From Candidatus Aerophobota bacterium (GTDB lineage Bacteria; Aerophobota; Aerophobia; Aerophobales; B3-G15), in NCBI GenBank assembly GCA_030607715.1, contig JAUWJM010000060.1, forward strand, positions 1 to 9,041: 9,041 bases of DNA. Reading direction: 5' to 3'. Positions 1-5,899 of the stretch are shown here, one piece after another. The notes under the pieces are model-generated. The model searched no databases. It was given only the letters and a program-made list of their open reading frames with translations, and was not told where the DNA came from. The translations under genes were made by a program, and so were the position numbers. Within the stretch, counting starts at the first letter, position 1. Each line of letters begins with the position of its first letter.

Positions 1-104
1 CTGTTGCTAATGACTTAATTCTTTTAACCGACAATCAAAAGCACTATCCTATGCCGAAGTTAAAGATATATTTACCTGATCAATTATGGAAAAAATTTGA
101 GTGA
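1..104 (+). CDS. C-terminus of a PIN-domain (VapC-type) ribonuclease, partial
   Basis: An open frame enters from the left edge (codons in phase with base 3) and stops with TGA at 102-104. The readable tail is about 33 residues. It contains LILLTDNQKHYPMPKLKIYLP-like text, in which T-D-N followed by K-H-[YF] and a Pro-rich step to a final strand matches the end of PIN-domain nucleases, the toxin of VapBC pairs. The Asp of TDN would be the last of the acidic residues that hold the metal. Everything upstream, including the other catalytic acids and any antitoxin, lies outside the window. The gene ends 54 bases before the next start and belongs to a separate unit. The call rests on a short tail only; another small protein family cannot be excluded. 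Confidence 0.5.
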   Translation, partial: VANDLILLTDNQKHYPMPKLKIYLPDQLWKKFE

Positions 105-144
105 AAACAATTTTTTTAAAGAAACAAGAAACTAAATTTAAAAT

Positions 145-152
145 AAGGAGGA
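145..152 (+). promoter_or_regulatory. Strong ribosome binding site that favours a TTG start
   Basis: AAGGAGGA lies here. An in-frame GTG at 153 touches this motif and would leave no spacing. TTG at 159 gives a normal 7-base gap after AGGAGG, so TTG is the likely start of the four-domain LPP20 gene. Confidence 0.7.
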
Positions 153-158
153 GTGAAA

Positions 159-1661
159 TTGAAAAAATTAATTACAGTAATACTGGTAAGTTTAGTGGGC
201 ATTTTACTATTAACGGGTTCTGTTTGGGGCCAAAAACAGGTAAAAACTGAGCCTCAAGCTAAGGTTTTAGCCTTAAGAGCCGCTTATGTTGATGCTTACA
301 GAAACTTAGCCGAGACAGTTAAGGGTTTTCAGCTTGATTCTAAGACTACGGTAAGAGACTTTATTGTCCAGAATGATGTAATTCGAACCGAACTCCATAC
401 TTGTCTTCAAGGAGCTTATGTTACCGACAGACGTTTCTTAGGAAATGGTTTAGTAGAAGTAGATATAGAAATTAAAAAGGCAAGTCTTCCCCTGGATATT
501 AGAAGAAGAGTACGGGGTCTACCAGAGACGATAAGAGCCACGGGAGCGGGAGCACCTCCCCTTGTAAGGAGAAGACCAGAACCACTAGGTTTACCTGAAT
601 GGTCAAAGGAAACTATAATTGCTGAAGGAAGAGGAGCTGCCCCCAGGGATACACCCACAGAACAAGCTCAGCTCCTGGCTATTAGAGCCGCTAAAAGTGA
701 TGCTTACCGCAATTTAGCCGAAGAAGTCTGGGGTCTTTCTCTTGATGCTTACACTAAGGTTAAGGACTTCGTTGTAGATAAGGATAGAATCTGGACAGAG
801 GTTCACGCTTTTATCCAGGGAGCTAAGGTGATAGAAAGCAAAGTTTTTGCCGATAATACTGCTGAGGTTAGTATAGAACTTGATATTTCTCCTTTGTGTA
901 AAATTATCCAATACGGTTCTTACAAAGATTTTGAAGCTAAATATCCGTTTGATGCTCAATCAAAACTTCTTGCTCTAAGAGCGGCTAAAGTAGATGCGCA
1001 AAGAAATCTATTAGAAACTATCCAGGGAGTAAGGATTGATTCTGAAACTTTAGTCAAAGATTTTCTTACCGAGAATGATGAAATCCGCACTCATGTAATG
1101 GGAAAACTGAGAGGTGCAAGAGTAGTTGCTGAAAGAATTTTATCTGAAGGGATTGCTGAGGTAGATCTTGAACTTTCTGTAGAAGCTCTTCCTTCAGAGA
1201 TACGGCACTACCTTAAGGCTATTGGTCCAGTAATTGAAGCTACCGGTGCTGGGGTTCATCCTGACTATTGGGATCAGGTAGCAATAAGTGTACCCAGGGA
1301 AACAGTTACCCAGAGTTCTTCAGAAAAAACTTTAGGATGGAGATATACTACTATCCGAGTTAAGGGAAGAGGAGCTCCCGGAGAAGAAGGAAGTCTTGTC
1401 CAAAGAAAACTTATGGCTGAGCGAGCGGCTAAAGTTGATGCCTATAGAAATTTAGCCGAGAGAGTCTATGGATTCTACCTTGACTCAGAAACTACCGTGG
1501 AACTCTATGTAGTCCAGAGAGATATTATCAGAACTAAGGTTGATGCTTTTATTAGAGGTGCTAAAGTCATTAGCTCGCAGGAATTTGAAGATGGTAGTTA
1601 TGAGGTAGAACTGGAGTTAAAATTAGTAAATCTTCCTCAAATTCTGGGAATAGAAAATTAA
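159..1661 (+). CDS. Exported protein with four tandem LPP20-type domains
   Basis: About 500 residues from the TTG start. Residues 1-24 form a signal peptide (Lys-Lys, hydrophobic core, SVWG before Gln) with no lipobox Cys, so the product is probably soluble in the periplasm. The rest is four copies of a ~75-90 residue unit at about residues 31-111, 153-245, 264-345 and 400-493. Each carries a form of L-A-x-R-A-A-x-x-D-A-[YQ]-R-N-L-x-E, then a Gly, then V-x-D-F-[IVL] (V-E-L-Y in unit 4), then [LF]-x-G-A-[KRY]-V, and a final E-V-[DES]-[ILV]-E strand. This is the LPP20/FlgP-like fold, known from outer-membrane lipoproteins such as Helicobacter Lpp20 and Vibrio FlgP. The linkers show that it grew by duplication of a two-domain unit: an ATGAG linker followed by a GRGA lead-in occurs between units 1-2 and again between 3-4. 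It heads a run of five exported-protein genes. A structural or scaffolding role at the cell envelope is inferred; the exact function is unknown. Confidence 0.85.
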   Translation: MKKLITVILVSLVGILLLTGSVWGQKQVKTEPQAKVLALRAAYVDAYRNLAETVKGFQLDSKTTVRDFIVQNDVIRTELHTCLQGAYVTDRRFLGNGLVEVDIEIKKASLPLDIRRRVRGLPETIRATGAGAPPLVRRRPEPLGLPEWSKETIIAEGRGAAPRDTPTEQAQLLAIRAAKSDAYRNLAEEVWGLSLDAYTKVKDFVVDKDRIWTEVHAFIQGAKVIESKVFADNTAEVSIELDISPLCKIIQYGSYKDFEAKYPFDAQSKLLALRAAKVDAQRNLLETIQGVRIDSETLVKDFLTENDEIRTHVMGKLRGARVVAERILSEGIAEVDLELSVEALPSEIRHYLKAIGPVIEATGAGVHPDYWDQVAISVPRETVTQSSSEKTLGWRYTTIRVKGRGAPGEEGSLVQRKLMAERAAKVDAYRNLAERVYGFYLDSETTVELYVVQRDIIRTKVDAFIRGAKVISSQEFEDGSYEVELELKLVNLPQILGIEN

Positions 1662-1690
1662 TTTGTTTATGCTAAAGGAGAAAAAAAACA

Positions 1691-2122
1691 ATGAAAAAAG
1701 TAATTATTTTAATAGGAATTCTGGCATTAACTACCCTTACTGCTGGCTGTATCTGTCCTCAGCCCCAGACCAAACCCAGGCCAGAGCAGTTAGGAGTTAA
1801 GCCGGGAGAGATTTTTAGAGAAGTGGGAAGAGGAGCTGTGCCCCCTGATGCCGTAAATGAAGCTCAAGGGAATCTTTTAGCCCAAAGAGCAGCTAAGCTT
1901 GATGCTTGTCGAAACCTATTAGAAGCAGTTAAAGGAGTTCAAATTACCAGCAAGACTAAAGTAGAGGATTTTATCACCACTGAAGACAAGATACAAAGTG
2001 CTGTAGAGGGTATTATACAAGGAGTCGTAGTAGATAGAACAGAGAAAATGAGTGATGGAAGCTGGGAAGTAGAGGTTTATTTAACTTACGAACAACTTAA
2101 AGAGATTATGGAGAAAATATAA
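1691..2122 (+). CDS. LPP20-family lipoprotein (FlgP-like)
   Basis: 143 residues, preceded by AAAGGAG at 1674-1680 with a 10-base gap. The N-terminus is a lipoprotein signal peptide: MKK, a hydrophobic core, then L-T-A-G-C with Cys20 as the lipidated residue, so it should be anchored in a membrane, probably the outer one. Residues ~45-136 are a single LPP20 domain with the lead-in GRGAVP, the core L-A-Q-R-A-A-K-L-D-A-C-R-N-L-L-E, V-E-D-F-I, I-Q-G-V-V-V and a last E-V-E-V strand. It closely resembles units 2 and 4 of the preceding protein, including the GRGA lead-in, so the two genes share a recent repeat ancestor. It would be a substrate of the Lgt and LspA encoded at the right of this window. 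FlgP and Lpp20 are single-domain lipoproteins of comparable size; the role here is inferred to be envelope-associated. Confidence 0.85.
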   Translation: MKKVIILIGILALTTLTAGCICPQPQTKPRPEQLGVKPGEIFREVGRGAVPPDAVNEAQGNLLAQRAAKLDACRNLLEAVKGVQITSKTKVEDFITTEDKIQSAVEGIIQGVVVDRTEKMSDGSWEVEVYLTYEQLKEIMEKI

Positions 2123-2227
2123 GTCGGTAAACTCCTTGAAGGAGCAGCTTCAACGTTGATGGGGAAAACGCTCTGCATTGTCCCCCTCAAATATCTTGTT
2201 GCTAAAAATTTATGTGGAGGATGTTAT
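2123..2227 (+). other. 105-base spacer with three dyads
   Basis: The gap between the LPP20 lipoprotein and the FlgT-like gene holds CTCCTT-g-AAGGAG (2132-2144), the perfect palindrome TCAACGTTGA (2150-2159) and GGGG/CCCC arms (2161-2164 with the C run after 2181). This is denser than in the other short gaps. It could be RNA secondary structure between cistrons or an operator. No known riboswitch consensus was recognised. Confidence 0.35.
2216..2220 (+). promoter_or_regulatory. Ribosome binding site fixing the start at 2228
   Basis: GGAGG sits 7 bases before ATG 2228. Longer in-frame starts exist upstream (from 2156) but lack this motif and would put extra non-signal residues before the signal peptide. 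Confidence 0.75.
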
Positions 2228-3370
2228 ATGACAATAAAAAGATGGATAAGAAGTCTTCTGTTATTTTTCATGGCACTTAGTCTTTTAGGAACGGTCCCTG
2301 CATTATGTAAAGATGTGGATGAGAAAGTAGTTATTGTGGAAGGAAAAGCTGAAGGAACCTCAATTAAAGCTGAAGATGAAGCTATGAATGATGCTCTAAG
2401 AAATGCAGTTGAGCAAGGAGTTGGGGTCTTTGTGGATTCTCAGACTATAGTTCAGGAATACAAACTCATAGGTGATGAGATTTATATTCAAGCAAAAGGC
2501 TATGTAAGGTCATATCAAATTTTGAAAACTATGAAGGAAAAAGGTCTAACACGGGTTACAATAAGAGCGGTAGTTGGTTTAACTAAACTCAAATACGACC
2601 TTATGGCTCTTAATCTTATCAAAACTCTTAAAGGAGATCCTCGCATTATGGTTACTATTAGTGAAATAGTAGATGGAAGGCTGGCTTTAAGCCATACTGC
2701 AGAAATTGAATTAGAGAAAATCTTATTAGCCAGGAATCTTAATTTGGTTGATAAATCCCGTGTGGACATAAACAAAGCCCGCGATGTAGCTCTGAACTAT
2801 AATGATTATCAACGTGCGGCAGCTTTTGGTTATGAGATAGGGGCAGAGATTGTGGTTACTGGACAGGTTTTAGCCGAATATTCAGGAGTAGAGAATCTTT
2901 ATGGCAGCGACTTTCATTTTTACTCTTGTCTCCTGGAGCTGCGAGTAGTAAGAAGTGATACCGCCAGGCTACTTATTGCTGAAAGTTTAGGCCCTTTTCG
3001 CAAAGGCGCTTCCACCAGGCTTGGTGCGCGCTCAATGGTGGTAAAAGTGGCCGTAGAGAAAGTAGGTGAGAAGTTTCTTGATAAACTTTTTGAACAATGG
3101 CGTCAGGAGGTAGTTGGCTACAATAGAATTCTTTTAACTATAGTTGGTATAGATAGCGAAGATATACTTCAAAATTTAGAAGCAAACATTAGAAACTTTA
3201 GAGGAATTAAAAATCTTTTCCGAAGATCGTATCTTAAAGATGTAGCCATGCTTGAAGTGGACTTTGAAGGTGATTGTAGTCTTCTGGCCAGTCGATTTTC
3301 AAACATAAAGGATTTATCAATTAAAGTAATTGGAACAACACAGAATAGAATTGATCTGGAAATAGAGTGA
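2228..3370 (+). CDS. FlgT_N-like periplasmic protein
   Basis: 380 residues from ATG 2228. A signal peptide covers residues ~1-27 (basic start, leucine-rich core, P-A-L-C before Lys-Asp); the Cys is not in a lipobox, so signal peptidase I cleavage is likelier. Residues ~33-120 begin V-V-I-V-E-G-K-A-E-G and continue through A-x-x-D-A-L-R-N-A-V-E-Q-G-V-G. This is the pattern of the N-terminal domain of the flagellar H-ring protein FlgT, itself related to LPP20. Residues ~135-250 look like a TolB/CsgG-type alpha-beta region: R-I-M-V-T-I-S-E, then L-V-D-K-S-R, then G-A-E-I-V-V-T-G, a layout shared with FlgT's middle domain. Residues ~298-380 form a further alpha-beta segment that I do not recognise. 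In vibrios FlgT joins the H ring around the flagellar motor. No flagellar gene is visible here, so the exact job is open, but a periplasmic ring or scaffold role alongside the neighbouring LPP20 and CsgG proteins is a fair inference. Confidence 0.7.
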   Translation: MTIKRWIRSLLLFFMALSLLGTVPALCKDVDEKVVIVEGKAEGTSIKAEDEAMNDALRNAVEQGVGVFVDSQTIVQEYKLIGDEIYIQAKGYVRSYQILKTMKEKGLTRVTIRAVVGLTKLKYDLMALNLIKTLKGDPRIMVTISEIVDGRLALSHTAEIELEKILLARNLNLVDKSRVDINKARDVALNYNDYQRAAAFGYEIGAEIVVTGQVLAEYSGVENLYGSDFHFYSCLLELRVVRSDTARLLIAESLGPFRKGASTRLGARSMVVKVAVEKVGEKFLDKLFEQWRQEVVGYNRILLTIVGIDSEDILQNLEANIRNFRGIKNLFRRSYLKDVAMLEVDFEGDCSLLASRFSNIKDLSIKVIGTTQNRIDLEIE

Positions 3371-3378
3371 AATAAGGA

Positions 3379-3413
3379 TTTAGCAAAGCTAAAATAGGGA
3401 CATATGTCACTAT
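3379..3413 (+). promoter_or_regulatory. Hairpin plus 20-base near-perfect palindrome
   Basis: TTTAGC-aaa-GCTAAA (3379-3393) is followed directly by ATAGGGACATATGTCACTAT (3394-3413), which is symmetric at every position except one opposed pair; its core GACATATGTC is a perfect palindrome. They sit between the FlgT-like and TPR-CsgG genes, 37 bases before the latter's start. A dimeric-repressor operator or an RNA hairpin that adjusts expression within the operon are both possible. Confidence 0.4.
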
Positions 3414-3434
3414 GGTAACTATTATATCAAAATT

Positions 3435-3440
3435 GGGAGG
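3435..3440 (+). promoter_or_regulatory. Ribosome binding site fixing the start at 3451
   Basis: GGGAGG lies 10 bases before ATG 3451. An upstream in-frame ATG at 3412 lies inside the near-palindrome and would add 13 residues ahead of a clean lipoprotein signal, so 3451 is preferred. Confidence 0.75.
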
Positions 3441-3450
3441 TAAGCAAAAA

Positions 3451-4641
3451 ATGAAAAAATCAATTCTTAAGATAGTAATTCTTCTTCTCGGTATTTCTTT
3501 AACTTCAGGATGCGTACTTATGAAATATGGCCAGGATTACCAACAGGCCCAAAAATATTATAATCAGGGCGATTACGATAATGCTGTTTATAAATGCGTA
3601 GATTCTCTTAAAGCTAAGTCGGACTATGCCGAGGCTATTTCTCTATTAAAGGAAGTTGCTCCCCTTGCTTATGATAAGCACAGAGATTCAGCGGAGAAAT
3701 ACCAGTCTCAGAATAAATGGGACCAGGCGGTAGCTGAGTATGATGCATTACTCAAATTAAATCTCAGTGTTTCCTCTCTTGGAGGTGATTTTCCTGGTGT
3801 AGATGTCACTAATATCAAAAGGCAAAGACAACTCTCTGCTCAGAAAGCTGCTGAAGTTCACTACCAAAAAGGTCTTTCTTTAATGAAGGAAGGGAAATAT
3901 AAGAGCGCCGCTATAGAATTTCGACTAACTCAAAATTTTATTCCCGGCTATAAGGACTCAGAGACTCTTTATGATAAAGTGAGAGAAAAAGCAAGCAAAA
4001 GGGTGGCTATTATGCCCTTTGAGAATAGGTCAGGTAAAAGAGAATTTGGTGATATTGGTGCTCTTATGACCGATTCCATTATCAGTAAAACCATAAAAAA
4101 ACACCCCGAATTTATGGATTTTGTAACCAGGGATTATCTTCAGCAGCTTATGACTGAGCAGAAACTGGGGACTACCGAAACCATTGACCCCAGCACCGCT
4201 GCCCATATTGGGAAAGTATTAGGTTTACATTCTTTCATCTTTGGAAGAATTCTATCTATTACCGAGAATTATCCTCCTCGGACTGTCACTCACGACTCTG
4301 GTTCTACAACCATTCATCCTAAAGAAGGTAGCTCCTACAAAGTTTATGCAAGCTGGACTGCTTATACCCAAAAAGGCACAGTAGAGGTAACCGCGAGTTT
4401 TCAGATTATCGATGTTGCCACAGGGAGAATTGTTGAATCGGAAACACTCAGACGTCAGGAAGAGGACGAAGTCCAGTGGGCTACTTTCCGGGGAGATGAG
4501 AGAGCACTTCCCTGGCATATACGATGGAATCTTACCAGGGAGGAGAAACGCTTTCCTGAGCCGCCGGAAGTATTAGTAAACCGAGCTATTGAGAATCTTG
4601 CTGAAGACCTTTCTACCAAAATTGTTAACTTTTTTAAGTAA
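3451..4641 (+). CDS. TPR-CsgG-domain lipoprotein
   Basis: 396 residues from ATG 3451. MKK, a hydrophobic stretch and L-T-S-G-C give a lipoprotein signal with Cys21 lipidated. Residues ~26-180 contain tetratricopeptide-like helices (Y-x-Q-G-D-Y-D-N-A-V at ~36-46, N-K-W-D-Q-A-V-A-E-Y at ~88-97, K-E-G-K-Y-K-S-A-A-I-E-F at ~146-157), which usually hold protein partners. Residues ~183-395 match the CsgG/FlgO/TolB-N-like family: R-V-A-I-M-P-F-E-N-R-S-G at the start, a helix with D-S-I-I, then L-G-L-H-S-F-I-F-G-R, and a strand F-Q-I-I-D-V-A-T-G-R-I-V. A region at ~270-310 rich in Ser/Thr/Tyr could be an inserted loop. CsgG itself is the outer-membrane curli export pore, but most CsgG-like lipoproteins with TPRs are not curli exporters and no curli gene is present. 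Anchoring in the outer membrane and partnership with the co-operonic LPP20 and FlgT-like proteins are inferred. Confidence 0.8.
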   Translation: MKKSILKIVILLLGISLTSGCVLMKYGQDYQQAQKYYNQGDYDNAVYKCVDSLKAKSDYAEAISLLKEVAPLAYDKHRDSAEKYQSQNKWDQAVAEYDALLKLNLSVSSLGGDFPGVDVTNIKRQRQLSAQKAAEVHYQKGLSLMKEGKYKSAAIEFRLTQNFIPGYKDSETLYDKVREKASKRVAIMPFENRSGKREFGDIGALMTDSIISKTIKKHPEFMDFVTRDYLQQLMTEQKLGTTETIDPSTAAHIGKVLGLHSFIFGRILSITENYPPRTVTHDSGSTTIHPKEGSSYKVYASWTAYTQKGTVEVTASFQIIDVATGRIVESETLRRQEEDEVQWATFRGDERALPWHIRWNLTREEKRFPEPPEVLVNRAIENLAEDLSTKIVNFFK

Positions 4642-4662
4642 GTTTTAAAGGAAATTAATGAG

Positions 4663-5196
4663 ATGAAATTAACGATAAGTGCTGGAACTGTTATTCTTTT
4701 ATCGGTATTTATTTTTTCCCTTTTTATTACTCCTCTTTATGGCCAAGATAAATCTTTAGAGATGATTGCCGTGATTAATTTTGAAAACACCAGTGGTTCT
4801 CCAGCCCTAAATCATCTAAATGAAACTATCTCTGAGCATATCTATACTTACCTTCAAAAGACAGGAAGGTTAAATTTAGTTGAAAGAGGAAGGCTAAAGG
4901 AAGCTTCTCTAAATGAGTTAAATCTTAGTATTACCGACATTATAGATGATACTACATCGGCTAAGCTGGGTAGATTAGTCGGCGCAAAATTCAGCGTTAT
5001 TGGTAGTTTTACAAAAATTGGTGATACCTACCAGATTAATGCTCGCTTAATTGAGGTAGAAACAGCTAAGGCTATCCCGGGAGCTGCAGTGCAGGAGAGA
5101 GGAAAAGAAGATGAGCTCTTCAATTTATTAGATAAAATAGCCGAATCTTTAAAGAAAGTAATCCTTAAAGGTAAAGAAATATCCCTGGGGAAATGA
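4663..5196 (+). CDS. Exported CsgG-like protein, possibly the truncated front of a CsgG-FGE fusion
   Basis: 177 residues starting 21 bases after the TPR-CsgG gene, with AAAGGAAA upstream as a weak ribosome site. A signal peptide ends near residue 27 (P-L-Y-G before Gln); there is no lipobox. Residues ~33-166 are one small CsgG/TolB-N-like domain: M-I-A-V-I-N-F-E-N-T-S-G, L-N-L-V-E-R-G-R-L, L-G-R-L-V-G-A-K-F-S-V-I-G-S-F and Y-Q-I-N-A-R-L-I-E-V-E-T. Such domains bind other envelope proteins; the role here is unknown. The C-terminus is odd. The last residues, L-K-G-K then E-I-S-L-G-K, overlap DNA that in another frame reads K-Y-P-W-G-N-D-D, a hallmark of FGE/SUMF1 domains that often follow CsgG domains in fusion proteins. 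The stop at 5194 therefore may come from a frameshift, and the intact ancestor was probably a CsgG-FGE protein. Confidence 0.7.
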   Translation: MKLTISAGTVILLSVFIFSLFITPLYGQDKSLEMIAVINFENTSGSPALNHLNETISEHIYTYLQKTGRLNLVERGRLKEASLNELNLSITDIIDDTTSAKLGRLVGAKFSVIGSFTKIGDTYQINARLIEVETAKAIPGAAVQERGKEDELFNLLDKIAESLKKVILKGKEISLGK

Positions 5197-5549
5197 TGAT
5201 CCAAAGGGAAAGTGTAATTACTGGGATTACAAAGGTAATCTTACTACCGAGATGTCTACTAGGCCAAGGCAGAGGAACTCTCCCTGTAGGCTCTTTCTCT
5301 CCTAATAACTATGGTCTTTATGATATGGCTGGTAATGTCTGGGAGTGGTGTTCTGACTGGTATGATAAAAACTATTACGCAAAAAGTCTTTATAAGAACC
5401 CACAGGGCACTAACAATGCTTCTCAGCACGTCTGTCGTGGTGGCTACTGGGGCGATTTTGCCTGGGAAATGCACTGCACTGCACGCAACTACGGCTATCC
5501 GTGCAGTGAGGGTGAGGGTCTGGGCTTCCGCTGCTCTATGTCTCCTTAG
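5164..5549 (+). pseudogene. Broken FGE/SUMF1-like C-terminal half (C-type lectin fold), DGR-target-like
   Basis: The piece starts as L-K-G-K in the frame of the CsgG-like gene. After a 1-base offset at about 5176 it continues in the next frame as K-Y-P-W-G-N-D-D-P-K-G-K-C-N-Y-W-D-Y (5177-5230). Somewhere in 5258-5282 it shifts again into the frame reading P-V-G-S-F-S-P-N-N-Y-G-L-Y-D-M-A-G-N-V-W-E-W and ends in G-F-R-C at TAG 5547. These are ordered landmarks of the second half of FGE-sulfatase (SUMF1/EgtB/PvdO) domains. The first half (the usual V-P-A-G-x-F-x-M-G start and the T-E-A-E-W-E stretch) is missing. The two catalytic cysteines of true formylglycine-generating enzymes, expected shortly after R-G-G, are replaced by Asp and Met, so it is not a sulfatase activator. 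The longest uninterrupted frame is 5193-5549, but its first ~29 codons do not match the family. Sequencing or assembly indels could mimic the two shifts; the internal deletion is harder to explain that way. Confidence 0.7.
5430..5546 (+). other. Candidate DGR variable region (VR)
   Basis: Seen: 39 codons from Val-Cys-Arg-Gly-Gly to the last codon. Only 16 of 117 bases are A, in a window that is otherwise A-rich, and the stretch is much richer in G+C. It aligns without gaps to the 33-residue layout R-G-G-S-W, three Asn, A ... R, Asn run, P ... G-F-R-C that FGE-type DGR targets typically show. Most of the Asn positions instead carry Gly, Asp, Phe, Tyr or other residues, and the two blocks after TGG and after CGC-AAC use NNY codons (GGC GAT TTT; TAC GGC TAT), as expected if AAY codons were rewritten at adenines. 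The final GGC TTC CGC TGC TCT is adenine-free, like the unchanging 3' end of a VR. Inferred: a variable region written by a retroelement located elsewhere. Confidence 0.5.
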
Positions 5550-5652
5550 GTTTTTACCCTTTTCCCTTTTACACTTTTACCCCTGGGAAAATATTAAAGC
5601 AAGATAAGCGAGGGGACGAGCTGCGCGTTACAGTAGCGTTGGGGTAAAATTT

Positions 5653-5700
5653 CCCCCTCTCCTTAATCCTCCCCCTCCAGGGGGAGGAAATAGGTGGGGG
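5653..5700 (+). repeat. Nested GC-rich palindromic element
   Basis: The inner arms TCCTCCCCCT (5667-5676) and AGGGGGAGGA (5679-5688) are perfectly complementary over 10 bases around a 2-base centre. Outer arms of five C (5653-5657) and five G (5696-5700) enclose them. This resembles the short intergenic palindromes scattered in many genomes, and could also stop transcription, but no T run follows directly, so an intrinsic terminator is not supported. Confidence 0.55.
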
Positions 5701-5879
5701 TATATCCCCAATAAAAACAGATAATTCTCTTTTTTAAAAGTTATTGAAATTCCTCTACCGTGAAATTCTTCGGTAAGTTAAGGGGACAGTTAAAATCTCC
5801 CCTACTCTACTGCAAAGAAATAGCTGGATAGATTGAGTTCATTTTTCTGTTGGGCACCTCTCCAAAACAAAAGGGAGCT

Positions 5880-5899
5880 TCAGGGAGCAAAGCCCCTGA
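5880..5899 (+). promoter_or_regulatory. Hairpin in the leader of the ABC ATPase gene
   Basis: TCAGGG (5880-5885) pairs with CCCTGA (5894-5899); GC/GC inside can extend the stem around an AAA loop. It ends 12 bases before ATG 5912, where no good Shine-Dalgarno motif is visible, so the structure may influence ribosome access. Confidence 0.3.

Noticed and set aside
416..959. Minus-strand open frames opposite the four-domain LPP20 gene
   Set aside because: They lie antisense to a clearly coding, repeat-structured gene and show no domain or ribosome site of their own.
2123..2227. Riboswitch or ribozyme in the spacer
   Set aside because: The dyads do not match the fluoride, TPP, SAM or c-di-GMP consensus features that I can recall.
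3451..4641. CsgG of a curli secretion system
   Set aside because: No csgA/B/E/F-like gene is nearby, and the TPR-CsgG layout occurs in many non-curli lipoproteins.
5193..5549. Reading this frame as an intact 118-residue protein
   Set aside because: Its first ~29 codons match nothing in the FGE family, while the neighbouring frame over the same bases reads K-Y-P-W-G-N-D-D ... N-Y-W-D-Y; there is also no ribosome site or signal peptide. It is better described as part of a broken gene.
5430..5549. A true formylglycine-generating enzyme that activates sulfatases
   Set aside because: The two catalytic cysteines after the R-G-G motif are replaced and half of the domain is missing; no sulfatase gene is in the window.
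5311..5607. Overlapping 98-residue frame across the FGE fragment and pyrimidine tract
   Set aside because: It is a shadow frame; its tail (L-P-F-S-L-L-H-F-Y-P) is just translated TTTTACCC repeats.
5653..5700. Intrinsic terminator
   Set aside because: The stem is strong but no run of T follows directly on the plus strand, and the loop is only two bases.
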